From Oleomonas cavernae (GTDB taxonomy: Bacteria > Pseudomonadota > Alphaproteobacteria > Zavarziniales > Zavarziniaceae): a stretch of DNA of 64,000 bases. Both the position numbers and the translations under genes were made by a program. Position 1 is the first letter of the stretch; every line of letters starts with the position of its first letter. Positions 1-7,612 of this stretch are shown one piece after another. The notes beneath the pieces are model-generated. The model was not told where the DNA came from. It did no database searches and saw nothing but the letters and a program-made list of their open reading frames with translations. Where the stretch lies: NCBI RefSeq assembly GCF_003590945.1, contig NZ_QYUK01000016.1, positions 408,904 through 472,903 on the forward strand. The letters are read 5' to 3'.

Positions 1-1
1 G

Positions 2-271
2 AGCGAACGCGAGTGGCTGGCCGGCGACGCCTTTTCCCTGGCCGATCTCGCCTGGTCCGTGAACCTGCATCGCTTCAACCTGATGAGATTCCCGATGCAC
101 GATTTGCACGGTCTGCGGCGCTGGTTCGCGGCCGTCGCGGGCCGCCCCAGTTTTCAACGGGCTGTCGTCGGCTTCGAACCGACGTCGATCCGCATCTTCT
201 TCCGCCTGTACGCGCTTACCCGCGAACTCGCCGGCAGCGGCCCACGCTCGCAGCGCTGGCAAGGGCGCTAA
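2..271 (+). CDS. Glutathione S-transferase-like protein, C-terminal part (cut by window edge)
   Basis: This is the 3' end of a gene that begins before the window; the reading frame is open from base 2 to the TAA at 269-271. The visible 89 residues match the all-helical C-terminal domain of glutathione S-transferases. Residues WLAGDAFSLADLAW correspond to the conserved N-capping box/helix-6 motif (family pattern G-x-x-[FL]-[ST]-x-A-D), and GRPSFQRAV is the typical end of the last helix. No catalytic N-terminal thioredoxin domain is visible, so substrate cannot be inferred. The gene ends six bases before the left end of the IS3-family element, so the insertion did not interrupt the visible coding sequence. 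Confidence 0.7.
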   Translation, partial: SEREWLAGDAFSLADLAWSVNLHRFNLMRFPMHDLHGLRRWFAAVAGRPSFQRAVVGFEPTSIRIFFRLYALTRELAGSGPRSQRWQGR

Positions 272-276
272 ACCCC

Positions 277-319
277 TGGACTGCACCCCCTCGGTGAGTC
301 AGTCAAATCAGGGACAGTT
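277..319 (+). repeat. Left terminal inverted repeat of the IS3-family element
   Basis: The 43-base left end pairs with the complement of 1634-1676 at about 33 positions. The inner 25 bases (295-319) differ from the right copy at only three positions, and the outer tip is TGGACTGCACCCC. Confidence 0.8.
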
Positions 320-1209
320 GGTTGTGACCAAGCCCTCAGGCTGCTGCGCAGCAGCCTGAGGGCTTGACCGGGTTTCGAACTCCACCGGCGAGGTATAGGC
401 CAGCGCCGAGTGGAGCCGTTGCCGATTGTAGACCGCTTCGATGAATTCGCCGATAGCGGCCGTGGCGTGCCCGAGGTCACGGTAGTCGCCGCCGTCGACC
501 TCTTCCTGCTTCAGCGTCTTCATGAAACTCTCGGCCATGGCATTGTCGTAAGGGCAGCCGGCCCGGCTCATGCTGGGCTGGATGCCGTGGGCTTGCAGGC
601 GCTCGATGTAATCACCGCAGGCATATTGGACGCCCCGGTCGGAATGGTGCACCAGCCCGCCGGGAAGCACCTCTCGGCCGTCGAGCGCCATCTGCAAGGC
701 TGCCAGGGCCAGTTCGGCCCGCAGGTGGTCGGCCATCGCCCAGCCCACGACCTTGCGGCTGAAGGCATCGAGCACCACCGCCAGGTAGACGAAGGCCTCG
801 GCCAGCCGGACATAGGTGATGTCGGCCACCCAAAGCTGGTTGACCGCCAGCGGGACCAGCCGGCGCGCCAGGTTCGGCCAGAGCCGCCAGTCGTGTCGGG
901 AGTCCGTCGTCGCCGGCTTGAACGCTGCCTTGCGCAGGCACAGCAGATTGTCCTCGCGCATCAGGCGCACCACGCGCTTGTGGTTGACCGCCCAGCCCTC
1001 ACGTCGGAGCAGGGCCGTGAGCCGCCGGTAGCCGTAGTGACGGTGGGTCAGCGCCAGGTGCTGAAGCACGTCGCGCAGCGCCGTTTCTTCACGGCCGGGA
1101 CAGTTCTCGGCCCAGCCCCGGTAGTAGGCGCCACGGCTGACATCGGCCAGGGCACACATCCGCTCGACCGTGGCCGTCACCCCGGCCCCTCGCCTTGCCG
1201 GCGCGTCAT
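308..1209 (-). CDS. IS3-family transposase OrfB (DDE integrase), apparent frameshift near its start
   Basis: OrfB is the catalytic subunit of IS3-type transposases, with an HTH_21 region followed by an rve/DDE integrase core. Visible motifs are HYGYRRLT, VADITYV (first catalytic Asp), HHSDRGVQY (second Asp) and NAMAESFMKTLK (catalytic Glu), in the usual order and spacing. The natural start appears to be ATG at 1209, overlapping the orfA stop as ATGA and lying in the -1 frame relative to orfA, as is normal for IS3 elements. That frame reaches a stop after 13 codons, while the conserved protein continues in another frame. One additional G in either G4 run (complement of 1180-1189) restores a continuous protein. 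This is either a disabling deletion or a sequencing error. A T6 slippery run at the complement of about 1296-1301 lies in orfA, consistent with programmed frameshifting. Confidence 0.85.
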
Positions 1210-1616
1210 CGCTTGGATATAGGCGAAGACGCCGTCGCGCCAGGCGCGTCGCTCGCCTGCCGTGACGCCTCGAGATGCCGCAAGGCGTGCTTGAAAAAAT
1301 CCAGGTCCAGCTGCTGCTGGCCGACCTTGCGCTCGAGCGCGGCGATCTGCCGGCGCGCCTGCTCCAGGTCGCTGGCGCTCGACGCCGGCCCCCGCGCCGC
1401 CGCCAGGATCCGCGCCTCCGCCTGCTTCGGCCGTCCCGGTCCCGGGCGCAGCGCCAGTTCACCGCCCGCGCGGAAATGATCCCGCCAGCGGTACAGCAGT
1501 CCTCGCTTGATCGACAACTCCCGGGCCAGTGCCGAACCGCTCTCGCCCGCCGCCAATCGTTCAACCACCGCCAGCTTGAAGGCCCGGCTGAACCGCCGCC
1601 TCGTCTCTCGGGTCAT
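1206..1616 (-). CDS. IS3-family transposase OrfA (HTH_Tnp_1, DNA-binding)
   Basis: This 136-residue protein begins MTRETRRRFSRAFKLAVVERL and has the helix-turn-helix typical of IS3 OrfA (SGSALARELSIKRGLLYRWR). A heptad-like leucine-zipper region follows near residues 80-115 (DLEQARRQIAALERKVGQQQ). OrfA binds the terminal repeats and regulates transposition; with OrfB it forms the active OrfAB fusion by -1 frameshifting. Its start codon lies only about 18 bp inside the right inverted repeat, so the promoter must lie in the terminal repeat. Its stop overlaps the orfB ATG (ATGA, 1206-1209). The same first 14 codons recur, degenerate, near 40.05 kb. Confidence 0.88.
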   Translation of the reverse strand: MTRETRRRFSRAFKLAVVERLAAGESGSALARELSIKRGLLYRWRDHFRAGGELALRPGPGRPKQAEARILAAARGPASSASDLEQARRQIAALERKVGQQQLDLDFFKHALRHLEASRQASDAPGATASSPISKR

Positions 1617-1633
1617 GCGTTCTCCTCAGCGAG

Positions 1634-1676
1634 AACTGTCCCCAATTTAACTGACTCAATCTAGGGGTTCACTCCA
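1634..1676 (-). repeat. Right terminal inverted repeat of the IS3-family element
   Basis: This is the 43-base right end, outer tip CACTCCA on the plus strand. It lies just upstream of orfA and probably contains its promoter. The same spacing from AACTGTCCC to CACTCCA is seen in the remnant at 40083-40125. Confidence 0.8.
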
Positions 1677-1742
1677 AACCCAGCCAAATCCGGGACAATC
1701 ACGATCTGTCCCCGATTTCGGTTTTCAGATGAAGTGAAAACT

Positions 1743-1841
1743 CGTCATCCCGGCCGAAGAGCCGGGATCTCGCGACGTTTGAGCGCCGGGAACACTGGTC
1801 AAAAGATCCCGGCTCTGCGCTCCGCTCCGGCCGGGATGACG
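1743..1841. repeat. REP-like palindromic intergenic repeat
   Basis: This roughly 99-base imperfect palindrome has outer arms CGTCATCCCGGCC (1743-1755) and GGCCGGGATGACG (1829-1841), perfect complements. Inner arms GAGCCGGGATCT (1759-1770) and AGATCCCGGCTC (1804-1815) also pair. The CGTCATCCCGGCC...GAGCCGGGAT pattern is a familiar dispersed repeat in high-GC alphaproteobacterial genomes (from memory of the family). It lies 14 bp downstream of the cyclase gene stop, where it could act as an mRNA-stabilising or terminating hairpin. No second copy is visible in this window. Confidence 0.75.
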
Positions 1842-1854
1842 ATGTTTGGCGACG

Positions 1855-3525
1855 CTAAACTGCCGCCGCGTCCTCCAGGCGGTGGATGCCGATCGCCTCG
1901 TCCATGTCGCGCATGTGCACGACCTTGGCCTCGTGACGCGGGAGGCTGATGCCTGAGGCCTTGACCGTCGCCGCCGAGATCAGGCAGTCGGCGAGCAGTT
2001 CCTTGGTCGCGGCCTCCAGCCGGCTGGCGATGCTGACGGTATCGCCCATGGCGGTGACCAGCAGCCCGCGCGCCACGTCGCCGACCTCGGCGATCACCGC
2101 CTGGCCGGTGTGGATGCCGATGCCGATGCGCAAGGGAAAGGGCAGCGCCGCGCCGAAGCGCTGGTTCATCCCGGTTGCGACCGCCAGCATCGCCCGGGCG
2201 GCGGCGATGGCATGGGCGGCCCCGGCGCCCGAGCGGTCCGAGAGGCCGAACACCGCCATCAGCCGGTCGGTCATGAAACTGTCGACCCGACCGCCGTGGG
2301 CCTCGGCCGCCTGGCTCATTTCCCGCAGGAAGGCGTTGATCAGCAGGGTGATGTCATAGGGCAGCAGCCGGCGGGTCAGGCCGTTGAAGGCGCGGATGTC
2401 GACGAACAGCACCGTCACCTCGCGCTGGGCGCCCCAGCGATAGGCCTCGTCCAGGCTTTCCTGCTTGGCATTGCGCGGCGGGATCGGCAGCAGGATCTGG
2501 GTCGCGATGTCCTGCACCGGCCGCAACTGGCAGGCCAGGCGGACATTACCCGGCGCCGCGAGCTGGGTCAGCATGGCGCGTTCGACCGCCTCGGGCGGAG
2601 GCAGATGCTCGGCCCCGTCGGTCACGGCGATGCGGCAGGTCGAGCAGCGGCCGCGGCCGCCGCAGATGGCGGGGTGAGGGATGCCCTTGATGCGGCTGGC
2701 CTCCAGCACGGTGGTGCCCCGGGTGACGCGGACGTCACCGTGGCCGACATAGCGGATGGTGATGCGGCCCGAGCGCCGGCGCGCGATTTCGCGGCCGAAC
2801 ATGGTCAGGACAACCAACCCAACGATCGCGGCGAAAACCAGCCTCCCGTCGAAAACGATGCCATCGAGCGCCGCCTCGGTCGACGGGTTGGCGACGGTTG
2901 GCGCTATGCGGGCGAGGGCCTCGCGCGCCGAAGCGACGAAGCCGGCGATGGCAAGGGCCGGCACCAGCGCGGCAAAGGCGATCCAGGCCGCGCGCCAGCG
3001 GGGATAGAAAGCCCGGGTGCGCAGGACATGGGAGACGCCGATGCAGCCGTGGGTCCAGGTACACAGCAGCAGGATGATCTGGGCGATCGCATTGCCGCTC
3101 CAGATCTGCGGCAGCACCGCCGCGTAGGAGATGTCGCTGCCATAACCGACGGCGGCGAAGCGCGTGTTGACCGCGTGGCCGATCAGCAGGTAGGGCACCG
3201 CCAGGCCCAGGACGATCTGCACCGCCTCGTCGAGCGGCATCAGGATGATGCGGCGGCGGGCCAGGCGCTTGAGCACCAGGGCCAGGTGGCAGGCAAAGGC
3301 GGCATAGAGCAGCACCGTCCCCGGCGGCGATTGCCAGACCGCGACCCGCCAGCCCTGCACCAGGGTCATCCACTGCAGGCCGGCGATGCCGATCGCGTGG
3401 TTGATCAGGTGGGTGGTGACGAAGGCAAACAGCACGAGGCCCGACCACAGCCGCAATTCCCGCTCCCAGGGCAGGGAGCGCTTGGGCTTTGCCACCGAAT
3501 CCGGGGGCGCGTCGAGGTCAGACAT
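1855..3525 (-). CDS. Membrane-anchored class III nucleotidyl cyclase with [2Fe-2S] ferredoxin domain
   Basis: This 556-residue protein has three parts. Residues 1-250 contain about six membrane helices with intramembrane histidines (H39, H43, H80, H117, H159, H166), resembling a diheme cytochrome-b/succinate dehydrogenase-type anchor. Residues 260-345 form a plant-type ferredoxin domain with C288-x5-C294-x2-C297 and C332. Residues 365-545 form a class III adenylate/guanylate cyclase domain with metal aspartates D376 (FVDIRAF) and D420. As I recall, Sinorhizobium CyaC has a comparable redox-sensing anchor. Here the substrate-selecting Lys of the G-x-V-D-K motif is Ser416, and the usual Asn of V-N-x-A-x-R is Ser498, although Arg502 is kept. 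Activity or nucleotide choice may therefore be altered. It is last in an operon after the cNMP-binding gene (24-bp gap). Confidence 0.85.
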   Translation of the reverse strand: MSDLDAPPDSVAKPKRSLPWERELRLWSGLVLFAFVTTHLINHAIGIAGLQWMTLVQGWRVAVWQSPPGTVLLYAAFACHLALVLKRLARRRIILMPLDEAVQIVLGLAVPYLLIGHAVNTRFAAVGYGSDISYAAVLPQIWSGNAIAQIILLLCTWTHGCIGVSHVLRTRAFYPRWRAAWIAFAALVPALAIAGFVASAREALARIAPTVANPSTEAALDGIVFDGRLVFAAIVGLVVLTMFGREIARRRSGRITIRYVGHGDVRVTRGTTVLEASRIKGIPHPAICGGRGRCSTCRIAVTDGAEHLPPPEAVERAMLTQLAAPGNVRLACQLRPVQDIATQILLPIPPRNAKQESLDEAYRWGAQREVTVLFVDIRAFNGLTRRLLPYDITLLINAFLREMSQAAEAHGGRVDSFMTDRLMAVFGLSDRSGAGAAHAIAAARAMLAVATGMNQRFGAALPFPLRIGIGIHTGQAVIAEVGDVARGLLVTAMGDTVSIASRLEAATKELLADCLISAATVKASGISLPRHEAKVVHMRDMDEAIGIHRLEDAAAV

Positions 3526-3549
3526 GGCGAGGCGGCGGGTGAAAGAGGT

Positions 3550-3978
3550 TCAACTGTTCGCCACCGTCCGCTGGAGCCGGTGCGCCAGTTCGCGCGCGAC
3601 GGCCAGGGAAAATCGGGCATTGTCCTGCATCAGGCGGAAGAAGCTCTCCCGGCTGAGGCGCAGCAGCACCAGGTCGGTCAGCGCCAGCACCGAAACCGTC
3701 CGCGGGCTGTCGCACAGGATGCCGACCTCGCCCACCACGGCGCCGGCCCCCTCGCGCCCCAGCGAACGGTTGCCCTTCTCGTTCTCGATCAGAAACTCGA
3801 CCTCGCCCGACAGCACCACGAAGACCGCGTCCGACGGATCGCCGCCGTGACAGAGAAACTCCCCCTGCTCGATGAAGACCTCCTCGCTCAGGCAGGCCAT
3901 CAGCCGCATCGAGCCGGGCTCGGCGCCCTGAAAGATCGGGATTTGCTGCAAGGCCAAGATTTCGGATTCGAGCGCCAT
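3550..3978 (-). CDS. Stand-alone cyclic-nucleotide-binding (CRP-like) domain protein
   Basis: This 142-residue protein is almost entirely a cNMP-binding beta-roll (residues about 12-115) with a short C-terminal helix, and has no DNA-binding domain. The phosphate-binding cassette is visible as GEVGILCDSPRTVSV (residues 83-97): E84 corresponds to the ribose-binding Glu and R93-T94 to the Arg-Ser/Thr pair of CRP, so cAMP or cGMP binding is plausible. It lies between the degenerate ABC-transporter gene (68-bp gap) and the cyclase gene (24-bp gap). It is therefore the obvious candidate receptor for the cyclase product and may act on the transporter-like protein; that link is inference from gene order. 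Confidence 0.85.
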   Translation of the reverse strand: MALESEILALQQIPIFQGAEPGSMRLMACLSEEVFIEQGEFLCHGGDPSDAVFVVLSGEVEFLIENEKGNRSLGREGAGAVVGEVGILCDSPRTVSVLALTDLVLLRLSRESFFRLMQDNARFSLAVARELAHRLQRTVANS

Positions 3979-4046
3979 GGAATCCTCCGCCCCTCGCGGT
4001 CGTCATCACCTTGAATACAGGCTGTCGGCCCGCCCTGTCACTAGAC

Positions 4047-6653
4047 TCAGCCGGCGGCAGCGGCCGATTTGTGCTCGGCCGCGGCCCCGTTGGACACCAG
4101 GCGGGCGTCCTTGAACTGGAACACGCTGTCGAAACCCTCGGCCATCTTGGCTTCGCTGGTGGTCACCACCAGGGTCTTGCCCGCCATGGCCTGGCGCACG
4201 CCCGCCAGCAGCGCCTGCGCCTCGGCCGGGGCGAGATTGCCGATGGTGCCGTCCAGCACCAGGATATCGGGCCGCACGACGAGCGCCCGGGCGACGCCGA
4301 ACTTGATCCGCGGCAAGGGTTGCAGCAGGCGGCCGCCCTTGCCGACCTCGACGTCCAGCCCCAGGCCGAAGACCGCGTCGTCCAGGCCGATCTCGCTGAT
4401 CACGCCGGCGATGATCGGCGAAATCTTCTTCTGCGCGCCCATGACACCGCTGGCGACCCGGCCGAACAGCAAGTTGTCGATGACCGGCGCCTCGCGCATG
4501 AAGGCATCGTAGTCGTAGAATTCGATGTCGTCGTTGTAGTCCTGCGGCAGGTGCTGTTTGAAGCTGGCCCGGGCGCGCAGCAGCCTGGTAGCGAATTCCG
4601 GGGTGATCAGGCCTAAGCGGTGGCGCGGCTCGACATAGTCGAAGGCCAGCGCGATCAGTTGGGTGCGGATCGCCGCGGAAACCCCCTGGCCGGGGCTGGC
4701 CTGGCCCAGGGCATCGATCACCGCGCGCAGATCGTCGAGCTGCGACGGCGCGATGAAGGAATAGCGTTCGAACACCGGGTGATCCGGCGGCAGGCCGCCG
4801 AAGGTCTCCAACGCCATTTCTGCGATCTGGCGGCCGAAGGAGATCAGCGGCTGGAGCAGCCCCTCGGCTTCCAGGATGGTCAGGGTATAGCTGTCCCTGG
4901 CCAGGCCGCCGGCGGACAGCTTTGGCCCGACGGGAATGCCGAACAGCAGGTTCTCGCTGATCGTCGCATGGGCGCCGTAGCGGTCGGCGTCGAAGCGTTC
5001 GACCACCTTGCCCAGGTTGGCGGCGATGATCCGTTCCTGCACCAGCCGGCGCGCGGCGACGAAACAGTCGGCGACGTCCGGCATCATCGCCGGCTTCAGC
5101 CGCTGATTGAGGCCCAGGCGGCGGACCTCCTCCAGGGCACCGACAGCCTTCACCGCCTCGCCCAGGCACTGGTTCACCTGGTCCGGCCCTTGGATGCCCA
5201 GGGCGCCGTAGTCCAGGTCGCCTGCTGGATCGCCCGACCGGCGGGCGGCAAACAGGAGGTTGTCGCGCAAGGTCCCGGGCTGAAGGTCGGGGCCTGCGCC
5301 GCAATAGATCAGATGCCGCGTGAACACCGGTTCGGAGAAATGGGCGAGATCGACATCGCCCACCAGGATCCGGCCCTCGTAGGCGGTGATCTGGCGCCCT
5401 AGCAGCTTACCCACGATGTCGCGGGCGCTGCCCGGGTTGCCCAGCAGGGCGGCATGGCCGGGCCGCGGCAAGGTCAGCGACAGCCGGTCGAGCTGGGCGC
5501 CGCTGCGGCCATCGCCGACGGTGACGGCCTGGAATTCGATCGGCGCCTCAGGCCCGGGAAAGGCCGGCGAGACGCCGCTGTCGAAGGGCGGCAGCAACGA
5601 CGACGGCGAGAACTGGCTGATCACCTGCTCGTATTTGATGGCGACATCCTGGCGCTGCTGATCCCAGTCGATCAGCTCCTTGATGGGCGGCGGCAGGTCG
5701 CGATAGGCGGCGATCACCGCCACCAGCTGGCCGATGTCCATCTCGCCGCGCAGGGCGAAATAGCCGCCGGCCGCGTAGAAGATGAAGGGCGTGACCTGGG
5801 AGAGCAGGTTGTTCAGGAACTTGACCGCGAACTTGCGCTTGAACAGCCGGGTGCGGATGCCGAACAAGGTGCCCAGCCGCTGGTCGATATCGGCATCGAC
5901 ATAGGCCGAGGCGCCGTAGGTGTGCACCGTCGGCGCGGATTCGACCACCTCGCCGATGCGCCCGGCCAGGCGCCGGGATTCGATCTGGCGCAGGCGCCCC
6001 AGGCGCAGCTGCTCGCGCCGCAGGATGGGAATCGCCACGGCCTGGACGGCGACGATGAGGAAGGTCGCCAGGCCCATCCAGACGCTTTGGAAGAAGATGA
6101 AGATCAGTGCCGTCGCCGCCTGGGTGCCCAGGAACACCGGCTGGATGAAGGCATCGCCCACGAAGCCGCCGATCGGGTCGACCTCGTCCTTGATCATGCT
6201 CGCGACCTCGGCCGGCTTCACCGCCGCGATATCCTCGGGCCGGAAGCGCAGCAGCAGGATGAACAGGTCGTGGCGCATGCGGCGCAGCATGGCCTCGCCC
6301 AGCACCCCCTTCTTGACATTGATGTAGTACTTGAAGGCACCGTTGATCAGGACCAGGACCAGGAACCAGCAACTGAGCACGATCAGGTAGGGCAGGCGCT
6401 CGAGAATCAAGCCGTCGCTGACGCTGAAGCTGCCGCCGCCCAGCAGGGCGGGCAGCTCGACATGCCAGTCGAACAGGACCGCGGTGACCTGACCGTCGGC
6501 GAAGGCATTTCCCTGGATCGCATTGTTGACGATCAGCTTGGGCACCTCGAGCGACACCCAGTAGAAGGGCAGCGACACGAGGATGACGGCCAGAAGCAGG
6601 ATCTGCTGCGCTTTGCTGTGGTGCCACGCGTATCGAAACAGGCTTGGGTCCAA
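4047..6653 (-). CDS. ABC exporter-like membrane protein with degenerate, expanded nucleotide-binding region
   Basis: This 868-residue protein has an N-terminal ABC-exporter-type membrane domain (helices near 18-40, 85-105, 175-210, 285-320; exporter-like loop EVVESAPTVHTYGAS). An ABC ATPase-like region from about 370 to 850 follows, with its key motifs lost. The Walker A position reads GNPGSARD (405-412, no GK[ST]), the Walker B is ILVLDG (797-802, catalytic Glu replaced by Gly), and there is no LSGGQ signature. About 300 extra residues lie between Walker A and B. The post-Q-loop motif of exporters recurs three times: RDNLLF (463-468), SENLLFG (566-572), IDNLLFG (725-731). The start is TTG at 6653 with GGAGAG about 5 bases upstream. 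It heads an operon with the cNMP-binding and cyclase genes, so a regulatory or sensory role is more likely than active export. Confidence 0.8.
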   Translation of the reverse strand: MDPSLFRYAWHHSKAQQILLLAVILVSLPFYWVSLEVPKLIVNNAIQGNAFADGQVTAVLFDWHVELPALLGGGSFSVSDGLILERLPYLIVLSCWFLVLVLINGAFKYYINVKKGVLGEAMLRRMRHDLFILLLRFRPEDIAAVKPAEVASMIKDEVDPIGGFVGDAFIQPVFLGTQAATALIFIFFQSVWMGLATFLIVAVQAVAIPILRREQLRLGRLRQIESRRLAGRIGEVVESAPTVHTYGASAYVDADIDQRLGTLFGIRTRLFKRKFAVKFLNNLLSQVTPFIFYAAGGYFALRGEMDIGQLVAVIAAYRDLPPPIKELIDWDQQRQDVAIKYEQVISQFSPSSLLPPFDSGVSPAFPGPEAPIEFQAVTVGDGRSGAQLDRLSLTLPRPGHAALLGNPGSARDIVGKLLGRQITAYEGRILVGDVDLAHFSEPVFTRHLIYCGAGPDLQPGTLRDNLLFAARRSGDPAGDLDYGALGIQGPDQVNQCLGEAVKAVGALEEVRRLGLNQRLKPAMMPDVADCFVAARRLVQERIIAANLGKVVERFDADRYGAHATISENLLFGIPVGPKLSAGGLARDSYTLTILEAEGLLQPLISFGRQIAEMALETFGGLPPDHPVFERYSFIAPSQLDDLRAVIDALGQASPGQGVSAAIRTQLIALAFDYVEPRHRLGLITPEFATRLLRARASFKQHLPQDYNDDIEFYDYDAFMREAPVIDNLLFGRVASGVMGAQKKISPIIAGVISEIGLDDAVFGLGLDVEVGKGGRLLQPLPRIKFGVARALVVRPDILVLDGTIGNLAPAEAQALLAGVRQAMAGKTLVVTTSEAKMAEGFDSVFQFKDARLVSNGAAAEHKSAAAAG

Positions 6654-6741
6654 ATCGACTCTCCGGGGCGGCTGGGCCTGCGCCGCGCCGGCATGGTCGC
6701 CCGCCTCGCGCAGGGATACAACCGCGACGCGGTCAACCCAC

Positions 6742-7602
6742 CTATGGGGCCGGCCGGGCCATGACGAGGTAGCCGTAGCCCCAGTCGACCGGCACCAGGC
6801 CGCAAGCCAGGTCGTCCAGCCGGCCGAGCAGCGCCGAATGGGTGACCGCCGATTCCGGCAGCATGCTCTCGACCGTCAGGCGCTCGACCGTGAAGCCGGC
6901 CTCGCCCAGGTCGCGGCGGATCTCGTCGCGCCGGTACAGATGGTAATAGAGGGCGATGGCGCTGCCGCCGGTCTGGCGCTCGTAGCAGATGTCGCCCGGC
7001 TCCAGTTCGCCCCGGGCGATCAGGGGCGCGCAGGCGGCCTGCACGGCGCGAAACCGCCGGGCGGCGTTGGGCAGGCCCAGGACCAGCCGCCCGCCGGGCG
7101 CCAGGCTGGCGCGCAAGGCCGACAGCAGGGCGATCCGCGCGGCATGGCCGGCGATGTGGCCCAGCACGCCGAACCCCAGCAGGACAACGTTGAAGCCGCC
7201 CAGCGCCCCAACCTGCCGCCGGTAGGTCGCGTCGCCCGGATCGCAGACATGGACCCTGTCGGCCAGGCCCAGGCCCCGGGCGGCACCGGCCAGATGATCG
7301 CGGGCCACGGCGCTGATATCGGCGGCCACCACTTCCGCCCCGCGATCCCGCGCCAAGGCAAAGCAGTAGCGCCCCTCGCCGGCGCCGTAGTCAAGCAATC
7401 GCCCACCCGTCGGCAGGGTCTGGCGCAGCAGGCGCAGGGTGCGGCGATTGGGCATCGGGTAGCGGGACAGGTAGAGGCCCGAGGCAAAATAGGCGTCGTA
7501 GCTGCGGCCCATGTCGGGCAGCACGGGTGTCGCGCAAACACCCGCCGCCTCGGGGGGCGGCGCCACACCGGCAGGGGATCGACCGCTCGAAGAGATGGAC
7601 AT
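6742..7602 (-). CDS. SAM-dependent methyltransferase
   Basis: This 286-residue class I methyltransferase has motif I LLDYGAGEGRY (residues 69-79) followed by EVVAADIS (acidic residue contacting the ribose of SAM). LAPGGRLVLGLPN corresponds to the post-II strand. The first ~30 residues are Pro/Ala-rich and probably disordered. The substrate cannot be told from sequence; the overall pattern resembles small-molecule or ubiquinone/tellurite-type methyltransferases. The gene starts 10 bp after the stop of the upstream NCS2 permease gene, so it is probably the last gene of that operon. Confidence 0.8.
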   Translation of the reverse strand: MSISSSGRSPAGVAPPPEAAGVCATPVLPDMGRSYDAYFASGLYLSRYPMPNRRTLRLLRQTLPTGGRLLDYGAGEGRYCFALARDRGAEVVAADISAVARDHLAGAARGLGLADRVHVCDPGDATYRRQVGALGGFNVVLLGFGVLGHIAGHAARIALLSALRASLAPGGRLVLGLPNAARRFRAVQAACAPLIARGELEPGDICYERQTGGSAIALYYHLYRRDEIRRDLGEAGFTVERLTVESMLPESAVTHSALLGRLDDLACGLVPVDWGYGYLVMARPAP

Positions 7603-7612
7603 GGCGGCCCCC

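Larger units (their letters stand above)
277..1676 (-). mobile_element. IS3-family insertion sequence, full length
   Basis: The 1.4-kb element has imperfect 43-bp terminal inverted repeats (277-319 and 1634-1676; about 33 of 43 positions match) enclosing an orfA/orfB transposase pair on the minus strand. The outer tips are TGGACTGCACCCC and TGGAGTGAACCCC. The right tip is confirmed by a second, truncated relative near 40.1 kb that keeps the same 43-bp spacing and ends in the same CACTCCA. AACCC occurs at 271-275 and again at 1677-1681, a possible target duplication, but the left copy is one base short of abutting the repeat. The transposase appears to carry a one-base deletion (see orfB), so present activity is doubtful unless that is a sequence error. 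Confidence 0.88.

Noticed and set aside
2110..4014. 634-codon open frame on the plus strand opposite the cyclase and cNMP genes
   Set aside because: Composition is Gln/Arg/Gly/His-rich antisense of well-supported genes, with no family motif; typical of high-GC DNA.
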